DNA of 64,000 nt from Paracoccaceae bacterium (GTDB lineage: Bacteria; Pseudomonadota; Alphaproteobacteria; Rhodobacterales; Rhodobacteraceae): positions 97,511 through 161,510 of the forward strand of contig JACKKJ010000006.1 in assembly GCA_024236495.1 (NCBI GenBank), written 5' to 3'. The notes beneath the pieces were generated by a model. That model was not told the origin of the DNA and did not search any database. It saw nothing but the letters and a program-made list of their open reading frames with translations. Both the position numbers and the translations under genes were made by a program. Numbering within the stretch: position 1 is the stretch's first letter; each line of letters opens with the position of its first letter. Positions 40,524 through 48,794 of this stretch are shown piece after piece.

Positions 40524-41635
40524 GCTTGCACCTCTTGCGCCAGAACATAGAGCCGCGACAAAGCTGCTGTTGCGGTATCCCGGTCGACCTGTGAAAGTGC
40601 CATGTCAGCCGCCTCCGACATCAGCGCTTCTGCTGCCTGCCTGAGTGCACCAGCGCGATCGATCTGGTCGAGATCCTCGGGCATCGCCTCGACCGCCAGA
40701 TCTGACAGGTCTGCCGCGAACCAGCCGAAGTCAGGCGCGCATCGGGAAAGCTCGGCCTCCAGCGATGCACGATCTGCCAACGGCAAACGGCCAGTGACAG
40801 ATAGGCGGATGAGGTGATCGCGTGCTCGGGCTTGTGGCAATACTTCTGAAAGACGGGATGCAGCGTCATCGCCCGGCAGGAGATCAAGGCGCGGCCTAAG
40901 CCAGCGGAAATGCGCCGTCTCGATCGGCGTCACCTTGGGAAAGCGGCCCTCAAACGTGACGAGCAGCGCCGAACCAGGAATGTCATGCTTGAAACCTTCC
41001 GGCTCGGGAGTGCCGGAATACCATGTGACAGGTGTCACCTGCATCTGGCCGTGCCAGTCGCCGAGCGCGAGATAGTCGAGGCCTGAGCGGACTGCCCGGT
41101 CAGGTGGAATAATTCCCGTCGCCCCTTCCTCACCGGTGAAATCCATGATCGCTCCATGACCCAAGCCGATCCTTAGCCCGCCTTCAGGAGTGGGCGCCGA
41201 CATCGCTTCGGTAAGATCGCGACCCGGACGGCGGTGAGTGCAGGGCGCAGGCAGAAGCCACGCACCAGGGAAGAGTTCCTGTGGAGAATCCGTTGTCATC
41301 ACGCGCAGATTTGTCGGACCGTCAGATGCGATGCGTTGCCAGAGTTCCGACGCAGCCAGGCTGTCATGGTTACCGGGAAGGAGAACCCAGGTCAGATCTC
41401 CTTCATCTCCCATCGCGCGCAGCGCTTGCCGGAGCGTCTCGGGTGCAGGGGTTTCGGCATCGAACGTGTCGCCTGCCATGAGCACAACCTCCGCCCCACC
41501 GGATCGCGCAGCCCCGGCCAGCCTTGCGATGGCGCAGTGCCGTGCCTCGCGCAGACGGTTACGAATTCCTTCAGGATACCCACCAAAAGGTTGACCTAGA
41601 TGCAAATCTGATGTGTGAAGAATGCGGAACGTCAT
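40520..41635 (-). CDS. SbcD/YhaO-like metallophosphoesterase
   Basis: 371-residue Mre11/SbcD-type nuclease. Metal motifs are ILHTSDLHLGQPFGG, VLMAGDTFDAE, LLPGNHDSL and the downstream GHGAIMDF and LALGDWHGQMQV, so the active-site Asp/His/Asn set appears complete. Partner of the ATPase immediately downstream (4-base overlap). Together they likely open, resect or cleave DNA ends. The unknown gene at 41715 lies 79 bases upstream on the same strand. Confidence 0.88.
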   Translation of the reverse strand: MTFRILHTSDLHLGQPFGGYPEGIRNRLREARHCAIARLAGAARSGGAEVVLMAGDTFDAETPAPETLRQALRAMGDEGDLTWVLLPGNHDSLAASELWQRIASDGPTNLRVMTTDSPQELFPGAWLLPAPCTHRRPGRDLTEAMSAPTPEGGLRIGLGHGAIMDFTGEEGATGIIPPDRAVRSGLDYLALGDWHGQMQVTPVTWYSGTPEPEGFKHDIPGSALLVTFEGRFPKVTPIETAHFRWLRPRLDLLPGDDAASRLSEVLPQARARDHLIRLSVTGRLPLADRASLEAELSRCAPDFGWFAADLSDLAVEAMPEDLDQIDRAGALRQAAEALMSEAADMALSQVDRDTATAALSRLYVLAQEVQA

Positions 41636-41714
41636 CGTGCCTATCCAATTGTCAGGAGCAGCCCTGCCCCAGGTTCAAACTTGCCGCGAACTCATTCAGG
41701 ATCAATCCCTTGCA

Positions 41715-42431
41715 TCACGCCATCCGACACCCAGGATCATCCTTCCAGCGCAGCCATAGCGTCGGACGCATCTCAGCTTCGGAAAGAAAGGTCCGGGCAG
41801 AGAATATCGGCAAGGTCATGTCGTCGCGGCTAAGCAGGTTCCAGTCGTCGTCCATCGCCATCCTGTCATAACCTCCAGCCCAGAGTCCCGAGGTTGCCGC
41901 GCGATAATACTCGTCGCCAGCGTCAACGATCAGCCTTGCGGTGTCCCAGCTGCGGAAAATCTGTATTGCCTCGGTGTCGAGAGCCGGAATGAGCGGCTGA
42001 TCAAGTCGCAGCGTCGACCGTTCGACCAGTCTCTCCAAGGCGTGCCCACAGAAACCGACCGCGCTAAGCCGAAAAGTGAGATCGTCGCCGTCGATCCCCA
42101 CGCGCGCGCGCAGATAGATCAGGCCTGTCTCCCGGAAGACTTCTTCGCCTTCAACACAAGCCTTGATCTCGCGTGCAGCACGGGTGACGAAAACCAGCGC
42201 CTTCCCATCCGCGGACAGCGCCACGCGCACTACGCCAGAACGAACCTTGATCCGGCGGGCCACGCGTTCCAGCGCCTTGCGGTTCGGCCGTAGTTCTGAC
42301 GCCTGCCGGAATAGCTGCGGCAGGTCCGGCGCAGTGCGCGCAGCTGCTTCGACTGCTTGCCTTGAAAGCCCGCGCTTGAGCGAAACGCGGAGAGCAGGTG
42401 AGCTTTCAAAGGCAGCATGGTTCATTTGCAT
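41715..42431 (-). CDS. Unknown protein upstream of the SbcCD-like pair
   Basis: 238-residue soluble protein, probably first gene of the minus-strand module with the phosphoesterase and ATPase. Start at 42431 (MQMNHAAFE) is chosen because AAGGAGGG lies seven bases upstream; the open frame continues upstream without support. Features: an N-terminal basic helix-rich part, a beta-rich middle (VVRVALSADGKALVFVTRAA), CGHALERLVERS, and an aromatic C-terminus (LWLRWKDDPG). I recognise no family. Divergent from the WYL regulator. Confidence 0.65.
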   Translation of the reverse strand: MQMNHAAFESSPALRVSLKRGLSRQAVEAAARTAPDLPQLFRQASELRPNRKALERVARRIKVRSGVVRVALSADGKALVFVTRAAREIKACVEGEEVFRETGLIYLRARVGIDGDDLTFRLSAVGFCGHALERLVERSTLRLDQPLIPALDTEAIQIFRSWDTARLIVDAGDEYYRAATSGLWAGGYDRMAMDDDWNLLSRDDMTLPIFSARTFLSEAEMRPTLWLRWKDDPGCRMA

Positions 42432-42463
42432 CTGTGCCCTCCTTTGGGCTGGGCGTCTGATCA

Positions 42464-42523
42464 AGGAATCGCCAACACCTCCAACATGTGCGATAAGGGT
42501 GGCAATTCCTGTCATGGAGGTGT
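42464..42523. promoter_or_regulatory. Nested palindrome between the divergent genes
   Basis: Inverted repeat AGGAATCGCCA (42464-42474) / TGGCAATTCCT (42500-42510), 10 of 11 matching. A second perfect inverted pair, ACACCTCC (42475-42482) / GGAGGTGT (42516-42523), overlaps the WYL gene start. A plausible operator for the WYL regulator controlling itself and the divergent module; binding is inferred. Confidence 0.5.
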
Positions 42524-43521
42524 CTGTGTCGTTCCAGAAAGCTGCCGATCTCCTCCGCCTCGCTGAGATGGCCACGGCGCGCTATGCCGGCGTATCCCTG
42601 ACTGATATCGAGGAAGACTTCTCAGTCGACCGGCGAACGGCGCAGCGGATGACTAAGGCACTCGAGGAGATGTTCCCGAACTGCACCACAAGAGTCGATG
42701 ATGACAGGCGCAAATTCTGGAAGCTCAGGACCGACCATGCTCGGCTGATGCTGGCCCAAGGCATCCGCGACAGCGAGCTTGCAGCGCTGGAGCTCGCCAT
42801 CCGCCGGGCGGAACGCGAGGGTGCGGTGACCGAGGTGCGCGCTCTTTCCGGCCTTCGTGACCGGCTTCTAGCCGCCATGCCAGGACCCCACGCACGCCGT
42901 GCAGAGGCCGATGCAGAGGCAGTCCTGGAAGCACATGGCTTCGCCTCTCGGCCTGGGCCGCAGGTTCGAACAATACCGGACCTTCTTGGCGTGATCGCGG
43001 AAGCTCTCAAGGCGCCACACGTTCTTGAAGTTACTTACGCTGGCGGCCGTGATCCCGAGCGCGAGCGGCGGCTGGAACCGCACGGTCTTCTGCTCGGCAC
43101 GCGCCGCTACCTCGTCGCGCGGGAAGCCGGCGGGGATGGGCGAATGCAACACTACCGACTGGACCGCATCGCTCGCGCCCGTCTGGAGGCCACAAGTTTC
43201 GCGCGCGATCCGACCTTCGATCTGGCAAGACATGCCGCACGAGCCTTCGGCAGCTTCCACGCCGACAACGAATACGGTGAGGTGGTCTGGCGCTTCAGCC
43301 CAGAGGCGGCGCCCATCGCCCGGGACTTCCTCTTCCACCCGACACAGGAACTGAGTGAAGACGCAGACGGCAGCCTCACCGTTCGCTTCACAGCTTCCGG
43401 ACATCTGGAAATGGCCTGGCATCTATACATGTGGGGCGATGCGGTAGAGGTGCTCGCGCCAACAGCTCTGCGCGACTTGGTGACTCCATACCGGCGACCG
43501 GACTTCCCGGCCTTGCCATGA
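42514..43521 (+). CDS. WYL-domain transcriptional regulator
   Basis: 335-residue regulator. The N-terminal winged helix-turn-helix is GVSLTDIEEDFSVDRRTAQR (residues ~29-48). A WYL ligand-sensing domain occupies ~165-240 (EPHGLLLGTRRYLVAREAGG, then HYRLDRIARARL), and a WCX-type C-terminal domain follows. WYL repressors such as CapW and BrxR guard phage-defence operons and respond to DNA damage or nucleic acid ligands. ATG 42514 is chosen from where homology begins; the frame is open further upstream into the divergent gene. Confidence 0.88.
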   Translation: MEVSVSFQKAADLLRLAEMATARYAGVSLTDIEEDFSVDRRTAQRMTKALEEMFPNCTTRVDDDRRKFWKLRTDHARLMLAQGIRDSELAALELAIRRAEREGAVTEVRALSGLRDRLLAAMPGPHARRAEADAEAVLEAHGFASRPGPQVRTIPDLLGVIAEALKAPHVLEVTYAGGRDPERERRLEPHGLLLGTRRYLVAREAGGDGRMQHYRLDRIARARLEATSFARDPTFDLARHAARAFGSFHADNEYGEVVWRFSPEAAPIARDFLFHPTQELSEDADGSLTVRFTASGHLEMAWHLYMWGDAVEVLAPTALRDLVTPYRRPDFPALP

Positions 43522-43819
43522 GGAAAATGAAAAGCCCATTGGCTGCCTGCTGAACCGGAACTGCAGCATCAACGGCACCGGCAGGGTATCACCTTTGGAT
43601 CAAGAGGGAGCACTTACCTGCCGGGAAGCAAAGACGAACCGGAGTGTCACGCTCCCCAACTCCTCCAAATGTGAAGATAATAATACTAGGGGAGCGTTAC
43701 AGACTTCCCGGCCGGGGGTGTGTAACGCTCCCCTAGTAGTTAGAAGCTTATTTAGAAAGTATAAGACTCGTTGGGGAGCGTGACAGCAGACAAACGCTCT
43801 CCGGTTATCTAGCGCAGGC
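43522..43819. other. Intergenic region with nested inverted repeats
   Basis: 298 bases between two convergent genes. No gene seen. The central 140 bases hold four related copies of TGTMACGCTCCCC arranged as two nested perfect inverted repeats (separate entry). The middle part is AT-rich between the arms. Confidence 0.5.
43645..43785. repeat. Nested inverted repeats, four TGTMACGCTCCCC arms
   Basis: Outer pair: TGTCACGCTCCCCAAC (43645-43660) and its exact complement GTTGGGGAGCGTGACA (43770-43785). Inner pair: an 18-base perfect inverted repeat, TACTAGGGGAGCGTTACA (43684-43701) and TGTAACGCTCCCCTAGTA (43721-43738), whose loop contains the palindrome CCCGGCCGGG. The arms share a core but differ as C/A at one position in a matched way in each pair, indicating that pairing is preserved. 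Could be a MITE-like element, a structured RNA/bidirectional terminator, or protein-binding site. Confidence 0.8.
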
Positions 43820-44842
43820 TCAGCAACTCCATACCTTTGGATCTGGAAAAGCTGCGGCTGATGTGGCTGCAAGCTGCGACTTCTTGGCTCTACTTCTTCG
43901 TGTGCGCTCCCGCTGCAGCCGCTTCTTGTGCTCAGCCAAGGGATCGACCGTTCCGGTTGTGCTTCGAACTACATCCTCAACGACCTGCAATGCCCGAGCA
44001 CACCCCTTCTGTATCGGGCAGCAACTGCAGGCGCTTCCCGGCTCCGCCGCAGCCCCCGGTAATCCGAAGCAGCTGGGTAGCAATTGGTTGATGCTGATTT
44101 TCGGATAGCCCTGGACCTCCGCGACACCGTCCCGGACGGCATCTCCGAAGGACCTGACACCCCGCTCGACCATCTCTGTCCCGAAGCGTTCCGTGCACTC
44201 CTCTAACGAAAGTTGACGCGTTCCTTTCAGAGCCTTTCCCAAGAAGAAACTTGGATCATCCAGATTGGACGCATGATCCATCAACTGTTCACGAAACAAA
44301 GCCTGCGCGGGATGGTTGCGATCGTTCTCGATGCAATACTCAGGGGCCGGCGCCATGCGGTTATACTCATTGCTGCGTCGATCAAGGTTCCACTCTTCTT
44401 TGAACTTTACGAACCACGCCGTCTCCTGTGCCTTGGTGGGACGAAGCTGATTTGGTTGAGGTTGCGCTCTCCGCTGTCTGCGCATTGCGAAGTCGAAGAC
44501 GAACCCCAAGTAGAATTCGTATGGCACGCCAAGCTCGTCCGCATGCTGCCGGGCGATCCAGAGTTGAGTAAGATGCGCGCTGTTTCGATCCAGCTTGACA
44601 CGGCCCGCCACCGTCATGGCATCTGCGTGCTCTCGATCGAAATTGATCGCGACACTTTTCTTGTATGCTTCTTTGTAGGCGATCAAGAACTTCGCTGTTG
44701 CAGCCCAGGGCGAAATGAACCGATACGCCGGCCATTTCGCGATCATCAACCGCCCTTCGGCGCGCGTATGAGTCCGCGGAATGTTGGTCAGGATCTTATG
44801 CAGATCATCAAAGCGCTTCTGCAACGGGGTCAACTCGGACAT
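43820..44842 (-). CDS. Unknown protein with C-terminal Cys cluster
   Basis: 340-residue protein with no recognised family. The N-terminal ~250 residues are helical and charged. Near residue 265-290 is a cysteine cluster (SCFGLPGAAAEPGSACSCCP then IQKGC) with spacing that could bind zinc or an Fe-S cluster. A very basic tail (KKRLQRERTRRSRAKKSQ) suggests nucleic-acid binding. A strong promoter with a palindromic operator lies ~320 bases upstream on the same strand. Probably a real gene because of composition and promoter. Confidence 0.55.
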   Translation of the reverse strand: MSELTPLQKRFDDLHKILTNIPRTHTRAEGRLMIAKWPAYRFISPWAATAKFLIAYKEAYKKSVAINFDREHADAMTVAGRVKLDRNSAHLTQLWIARQHADELGVPYEFYLGFVFDFAMRRQRRAQPQPNQLRPTKAQETAWFVKFKEEWNLDRRSNEYNRMAPAPEYCIENDRNHPAQALFREQLMDHASNLDDPSFFLGKALKGTRQLSLEECTERFGTEMVERGVRSFGDAVRDGVAEVQGYPKISINQLLPSCFGLPGAAAEPGSACSCCPIQKGCARALQVVEDVVRSTTGTVDPLAEHKKRLQRERTRRSRAKKSQLAATSAAAFPDPKVWSC

Positions 44843-45162
44843 GAGTTCTCCTTTCGAGCCGCCGTAAAGCCGGCCCGTTTCTGGTTTCAGTGATCTGGAT
44901 TGGCAGTGCTTATACGGAGCGCGCCGCGATGCGCTCTAGGCCGCGGCTATCCGCGGACTACTGATCTGCCAGATGTTACATGTATAGGCTCGAGGGAATT
45001 TGCCTGGGCGCCCTGCGGCGACCGGCACTCGAGCAATGACCGCGGGACGAAGAAGGCCGCTTGCCCTCGACTTCTGTTCCCTTAGGTTGCTCTGACGCTT
45101 TGCCTTTTGATACGCCGTTATCTCCTCTGCTTTTCTGTAGTGTAAGCGTCGCCGCTCCACGC

Positions 45163-45201
45163 GGTAACGGTCTTATACGTTACCATAACCTTATTTGTCA
45201 A
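45163..45201 (-). promoter_or_regulatory. Strong sigma70 promoter with palindromic operator
   Basis: On the minus strand TTGACA (45201-45196) and TATAAG (45177-45172) are 18 bases apart. A perfect inverted repeat GGTAACG-N8-CGTTACC (45163-45184) surrounds the -10 element. Likely a repressed promoter for the gene at 43820-44842, about 320 bases downstream, or for the small frame between. Confidence 0.65.
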
Positions 45202-45248
45202 CGGTTCACTTCAAGAATGATCAGTTGCGCTCAGCGTGAGCGACCAAC

Positions 45249-45308
45249 CTCGCCGAACTCGTGCTGGAGCGCGATCGAATCCCGGAGGTGCGAAGGCCGC
45301 CGGTTTGA
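45249..45308 (+). pseudogene. Relic of a DUF6998-like gene 3' end
   Basis: Encodes LAELVLERDRIPEVRRPPV and a stop, 15 of 19 identical to the C-terminus of the protein at 49047-49517 (LAESVLESDRLPEVRRPPV). At DNA level it is diverged (about three quarters identical), and an in-frame stop lies just upstream. So this is an old, truncated paralogue, not a recent duplication. Confidence 0.7.
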
Positions 45309-45713
45309 AGAGACGATATGGGCAAGTGGTCGCCCAGGGCTTCCTATGCCCGCCCGATACCGCGAGTCGATGAAGGAGAGGAAGCCAGAGCGCCAGGATG
45401 TCGGTGGCGCCAGAGCGCATCCCCATCATGGATGTTCGGCCCTTCTAGGACTTCAACCTCGAGCGGGATCTGCCAGTCTCGAACCACCGAGCATCCGAAG
45501 TCCGGCTTCTCGACCATGGGACGCCCCGCCGGTCTTTGTGCGGACGTCGAGCCATTCCTGTCTGCGCCGATTTTCGGCGCTGGATCTGGCGCTCCGGTCT
45601 TGTTATTCAACCGGGTGCGCGCACACACGATCGGCGCGCACACATCTACGCAAGCTCTTGATCGCTCTTCCCGTCTCCGGCACTGCTGAGCAGTCGATAC
45701 CCGAGGAGGCAAG

Positions 45714-46901
45714 ATGTCCCGACAGCACGCGAACCCAGTCTTGTTCCCTCTCGGGGCGAGCGCTGGCATCCCCCTTCAGTCCACCGAAGTCACCTTAGAG
45801 GCGGACATTCAGGAGTTCGTCCACGCGCATCCCGAGGCGCTCCCCATCGCCGAGATCGATCCCGCGTTCGTGAACCCGATCGCCATCTGTAGGGAACTCG
45901 GCACCCCAGCGGGACCGATCGACAACTTCATGGTGACGGCTACCGGGATGCCGGTCCTGGTTGAGTGCAAACTCTGGCGTAATCCGCAAGCGCGGCGCGA
46001 GGTCGTCGGTCAGGTGCTCGACTACGCGAAGGAACTGTCCCGTTGGACCTCGGCTGACATCGCACGCGAGGCTGCGAAGCGCGGCGCGCCCTCCCTTTTC
46101 GAACGCATCCGCTTGGTGGCGCCGGACACCGACGAGGCGGCCTTCCACGACGCGCTTTCCGGCAATCTCGCACGCGGACGTTGCCTCCTCCTGATCGTCG
46201 GGGACGGTATCCGCGACGGCGTGGAGGCGATCTTCGAACACCTCCGCAGCCAGGCCCTGCTGCACTTCTCCTTCGGCCTGGTGGAAATCCCTATGTTCGA
46301 ACTGCCGGATGGCGGCCGCTTGGTGGTGCCGAGGGTGCTGGCAAGGACCGCCATCGACGTGCGCCGGGTCATCGAACTCCCGGCCGGCCTGAAGATGGAT
46401 GATGGGGAAAACACGGAAGCCTCCGGACCCGACCCCGAGACGGTTGCCTTCGGAGACGAACGACAGCACTTCTGGGAAGACTTCCTTGTCAGGCTGAAGC
46501 TCGACGACCCCGAGCAACCCATCCCACGCGCGCCGCGCCAGGGGCACATCACTTTCACTTTGCCTGCGGCAGACTCCAGTGCTTGGCTCTCCGTCTATCG
46601 GATCGTCGCCAAGGGCGAGGTCGGGATGTTCTTGTCCTACTACAAGAACTCGCCTGCTGAGGCTGCAGTGCGCGCGGTCGTCGAAAGTTGGAGCGATGGC
46701 CTGTCGCAGCAGATCGGAGGAACCGCTTTCCTCCACACGGGCAAGGACGGGAAGCTGACGATCCTCGAGAAGAAGCAGTTCGGGGATCTGTCACAGGCTA
46801 CGGCGCGCAGTGCCGCTCTCGACTGGCTGGCGACGCGAACCAATGACTTCATCAATGTGTTTCGGCCGGCCATCCGCGCGGCGGCCGCGGAGCCGGAATA
46901 G
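45714..46901 (+). CDS. PD-(D/E)XK nuclease-like protein
   Basis: 395-residue soluble protein. Residues ~70-105 hold a nuclease-like core, PIDNFMVTATGMPVLVECKL then VVGQVLDYAKEL, i.e. D-x(n)-E-C-K plus Gln. The rest (RCLLLIVGDGIRDGVEAIFE, HFSFGLVEIPMFEL) resembles proteins annotated as hypothetical endonucleases. AGGAGG lies just upstream of ATG 45714. It stands alone on the plus strand; partner genes are not obvious. Likely defence-related by content and place. Confidence 0.7.
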   Translation: MSRQHANPVLFPLGASAGIPLQSTEVTLEADIQEFVHAHPEALPIAEIDPAFVNPIAICRELGTPAGPIDNFMVTATGMPVLVECKLWRNPQARREVVGQVLDYAKELSRWTSADIAREAAKRGAPSLFERIRLVAPDTDEAAFHDALSGNLARGRCLLLIVGDGIRDGVEAIFEHLRSQALLHFSFGLVEIPMFELPDGGRLVVPRVLARTAIDVRRVIELPAGLKMDDGENTEASGPDPETVAFGDERQHFWEDFLVRLKLDDPEQPIPRAPRQGHITFTLPAADSSAWLSVYRIVAKGEVGMFLSYYKNSPAEAAVRAVVESWSDGLSQQIGGTAFLHTGKDGKLTILEKKQFGDLSQATARSAALDWLATRTNDFINVFRPAIRAAAAEPE

Positions 46902-47017
46902 TTCCAGTGCTGGCAACCCAACTGAAGGTTTCGGCCTTCCCGGCCTGCGCGCAATGCATCCGCAACTAGAAGCCAGGTTTTCAGCAGAGGGAAGGTTACG
47001 CCGAAGTGGGACAGTTT

Positions 47018-48754
47018 TTAGGAGGTTCGCTCAAAGCGCACCCAGCTGGTCTTCGCATCTTCCCCGAGGTGATGCGCCGCCTTCCGGTATCCAGCGCGTA
47101 GCCAAGCCTCTGCTTGAGGGTGGCCGCCATTCGCCCACCAGACCGGCGCGTGAATCCTGGCTGAAGCTGGCAGCGCCTGACCGAGGATCTCAGTGATCTG
47201 CACGAAGTTGAGCGTTAAGGACTTGGTGCTCTCTCCCTGCTCCATCAGATGCCTGTAGAGCGGTGCATACTTCCGACTGACCGCGCCGGCCTGGGTTCCT
47301 GCCGAAGCGCCATGAGTGGTTCCTTTTCTGACCTGTCGATCGATCAGCCCTCTCCTCGGAACGGCCCGTGCAGACAGACCCGCAACGTCCCGACCACCGG
47401 CGAGTTCCCTGGCAAGCGCGTAGTGCCAATTCGTTCTAGTGTCGGACGGATAGCGGATCAGTTCACAGCCCGGCGCTGTCGGTGGCGTGTCGCTGTTGTA
47501 GTAGATCGCCCTCGGCCCGGCATAGCCCCGCGTGAGCTGCAGGAAGAGGGGCAGATAGTCCTTTCCGCCGATCATGCAGAGTCGACCGGAAGCCGTCTCA
47601 GGCAGCTGGACCAGGTCGTCGAAATCAGGATGCAGCGCGCGCGAATTGTATCCGGTCGCGCGCCCCGCCTGGCTGAGCGTGATTTCATATTGGGGGAGTA
47701 GGAAGTTCCCCCGAACGAAGCCCCACCCGGCAGATAGCACCAGCAGGTTTTCAGCGCCGAACGCATCGCGCAACGACGCGTATGCTGGGTTGCGGTAAAG
47801 GTCGATCGCCTGGTGAAGCCCATCTGGATTGTCGGGCCGCTGGGCATTGTAGCGAAGCAGATACTGCCGCCAGGACACCCCGTCCGGGCGTCGGCCATCC
47901 GGATGAGCGTAGACGACATCGCTTCGCTTGGGAGCCGATCCGGGATCCGCGACGAACAGCACCGGCTTCCCCGAAGGGTCCCGCAGGTAACCGCCCGGCA
48001 CCTTGGATTTTGCGCACTGGATGACATAGATGTCGCGCGCGCCTGAAGTGGAAGGCACAGCTGCACCGCCTTCGATCAACCTTTCCACAGCGTCAAGAAA
48101 GGACGGGTCATAGCTCTCGTCGACATGGCGGTTGTTCCACAACCCTGAGCGGCGCACCTTCTCCCGGCCACTGAGGCGCCCGAGCCAGCCGGGGGACGCC
48201 GGGTCGATCGATGAACCCGAATAGTTGCTGAGGAGAGCGATGGCATTGCGCTCGATGGTCCCGCGGAGAGACGCAGGCGATGGATCATCGCCGACATCAA
48301 GGCACAGGATCTTCATCTCGCCGATATGCGCGCTTACGAGCCGCTCCAGGTCTGCCTCAGCGCTCCGAACGTCAGGTTCTGCCGACTTTCCATTCCCCCA
48401 GGACGGCACCACCAGCCCGCAGCGCGCCATAATTGCCTGGCCGACCAGATCCCGGAACACCGATCCACGGTGGTTTCCAGTCCTATCGCCGACGCTCCCC
48501 CGGTGTTGCGACAAGCGCCCCCAGAGCGTCGACTTCGAGCCGGAAGTGAGCGCGTGCGTTCCGACACGAACGACGCGCCTTGATCCGTCCTCTCGAGCTT
48601 CACCGTCTTCGAAGAAGAAGTAGACGCCGCGGGCCGGCCAGGATTGACGCCCCGTTGCGTCTTCGAGGCGCACGAGGCCCCCGGTCTTTGAGGTCAGTCG
48701 CTGAAGCAACTCGTAGAACCGGTCGAGATCAGCCTTCCTGTCTGCTGCGGCCAT
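47018..48754 (-). CDS. GIY-YIG-like / 'CAKSK' (DUF6884-like) / DUF7662-like protein
   Basis: 578-residue three-part protein. (1) Residues ~35-105: GIY-YIG-like nuclease fold (RGVYFFFEDG, RVVRVGTHAL, LWGRLSQHRG, then N-x-x-GSVFR). (2) Residues ~250-430: a domain starting DIYVIQCAKSKVPGGYLRDP, with LLVLSAGWGFV, resembling DUF6884/YaaA-like proteins. (3) Residues ~495-578: KYAPLYRHLMEQGE with WWANGGHPQAEAWLRAGY, like DUF7662, a likely DNA-binding domain. ATG 48754 is chosen as the first plausible start. Domain names are from memory and only moderately sure. Divergent from the small gene at 48795. Confidence 0.65.
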   Translation of the reverse strand: MAAADRKADLDRFYELLQRLTSKTGGLVRLEDATGRQSWPARGVYFFFEDGEAREDGSRRVVRVGTHALTSGSKSTLWGRLSQHRGSVGDRTGNHRGSVFRDLVGQAIMARCGLVVPSWGNGKSAEPDVRSAEADLERLVSAHIGEMKILCLDVGDDPSPASLRGTIERNAIALLSNYSGSSIDPASPGWLGRLSGREKVRRSGLWNNRHVDESYDPSFLDAVERLIEGGAAVPSTSGARDIYVIQCAKSKVPGGYLRDPSGKPVLFVADPGSAPKRSDVVYAHPDGRRPDGVSWRQYLLRYNAQRPDNPDGLHQAIDLYRNPAYASLRDAFGAENLLVLSAGWGFVRGNFLLPQYEITLSQAGRATGYNSRALHPDFDDLVQLPETASGRLCMIGGKDYLPLFLQLTRGYAGPRAIYYNSDTPPTAPGCELIRYPSDTRTNWHYALARELAGGRDVAGLSARAVPRRGLIDRQVRKGTTHGASAGTQAGAVSRKYAPLYRHLMEQGESTKSLTLNFVQITEILGQALPASARIHAPVWWANGGHPQAEAWLRAGYRKAAHHLGEDAKTSWVRFERTS

Positions 48755-48794
48755 GGATAGACTGCTCCCACACTGTCCCAACTCCACAAAGAGC

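Larger units (their letters stand above)
44843..45713. other. 871-base region: promoter/operator and gene relic, no intact gene
   Basis: No well-supported gene. A GTG-start minus frame at 44936-45160 (74 residues, very basic) would be nearly leaderless from the promoter at 45172-45201 and is unproven. A relic of a DUF6998-like C-terminus is at 45249-45308. A minus frame covering 45344-45769 contains MVEKPDFGCSVVRDWQIPLE, but it overlaps the well-supported start at 45714 and is not recognised. Confidence 0.4.

Noticed and set aside
44936..45160. 74-codon basic minus-strand frame with GTG start
   Set aside because: Would be almost leaderless from the promoter, has no ribosome site and no recognisable family; kept only as a note in the region entry.
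45344..45769. 141-codon minus-strand frame with a protein-like middle
   Set aside because: Overlaps the well-supported start and ribosome site at 45714 and has no recognised homology.
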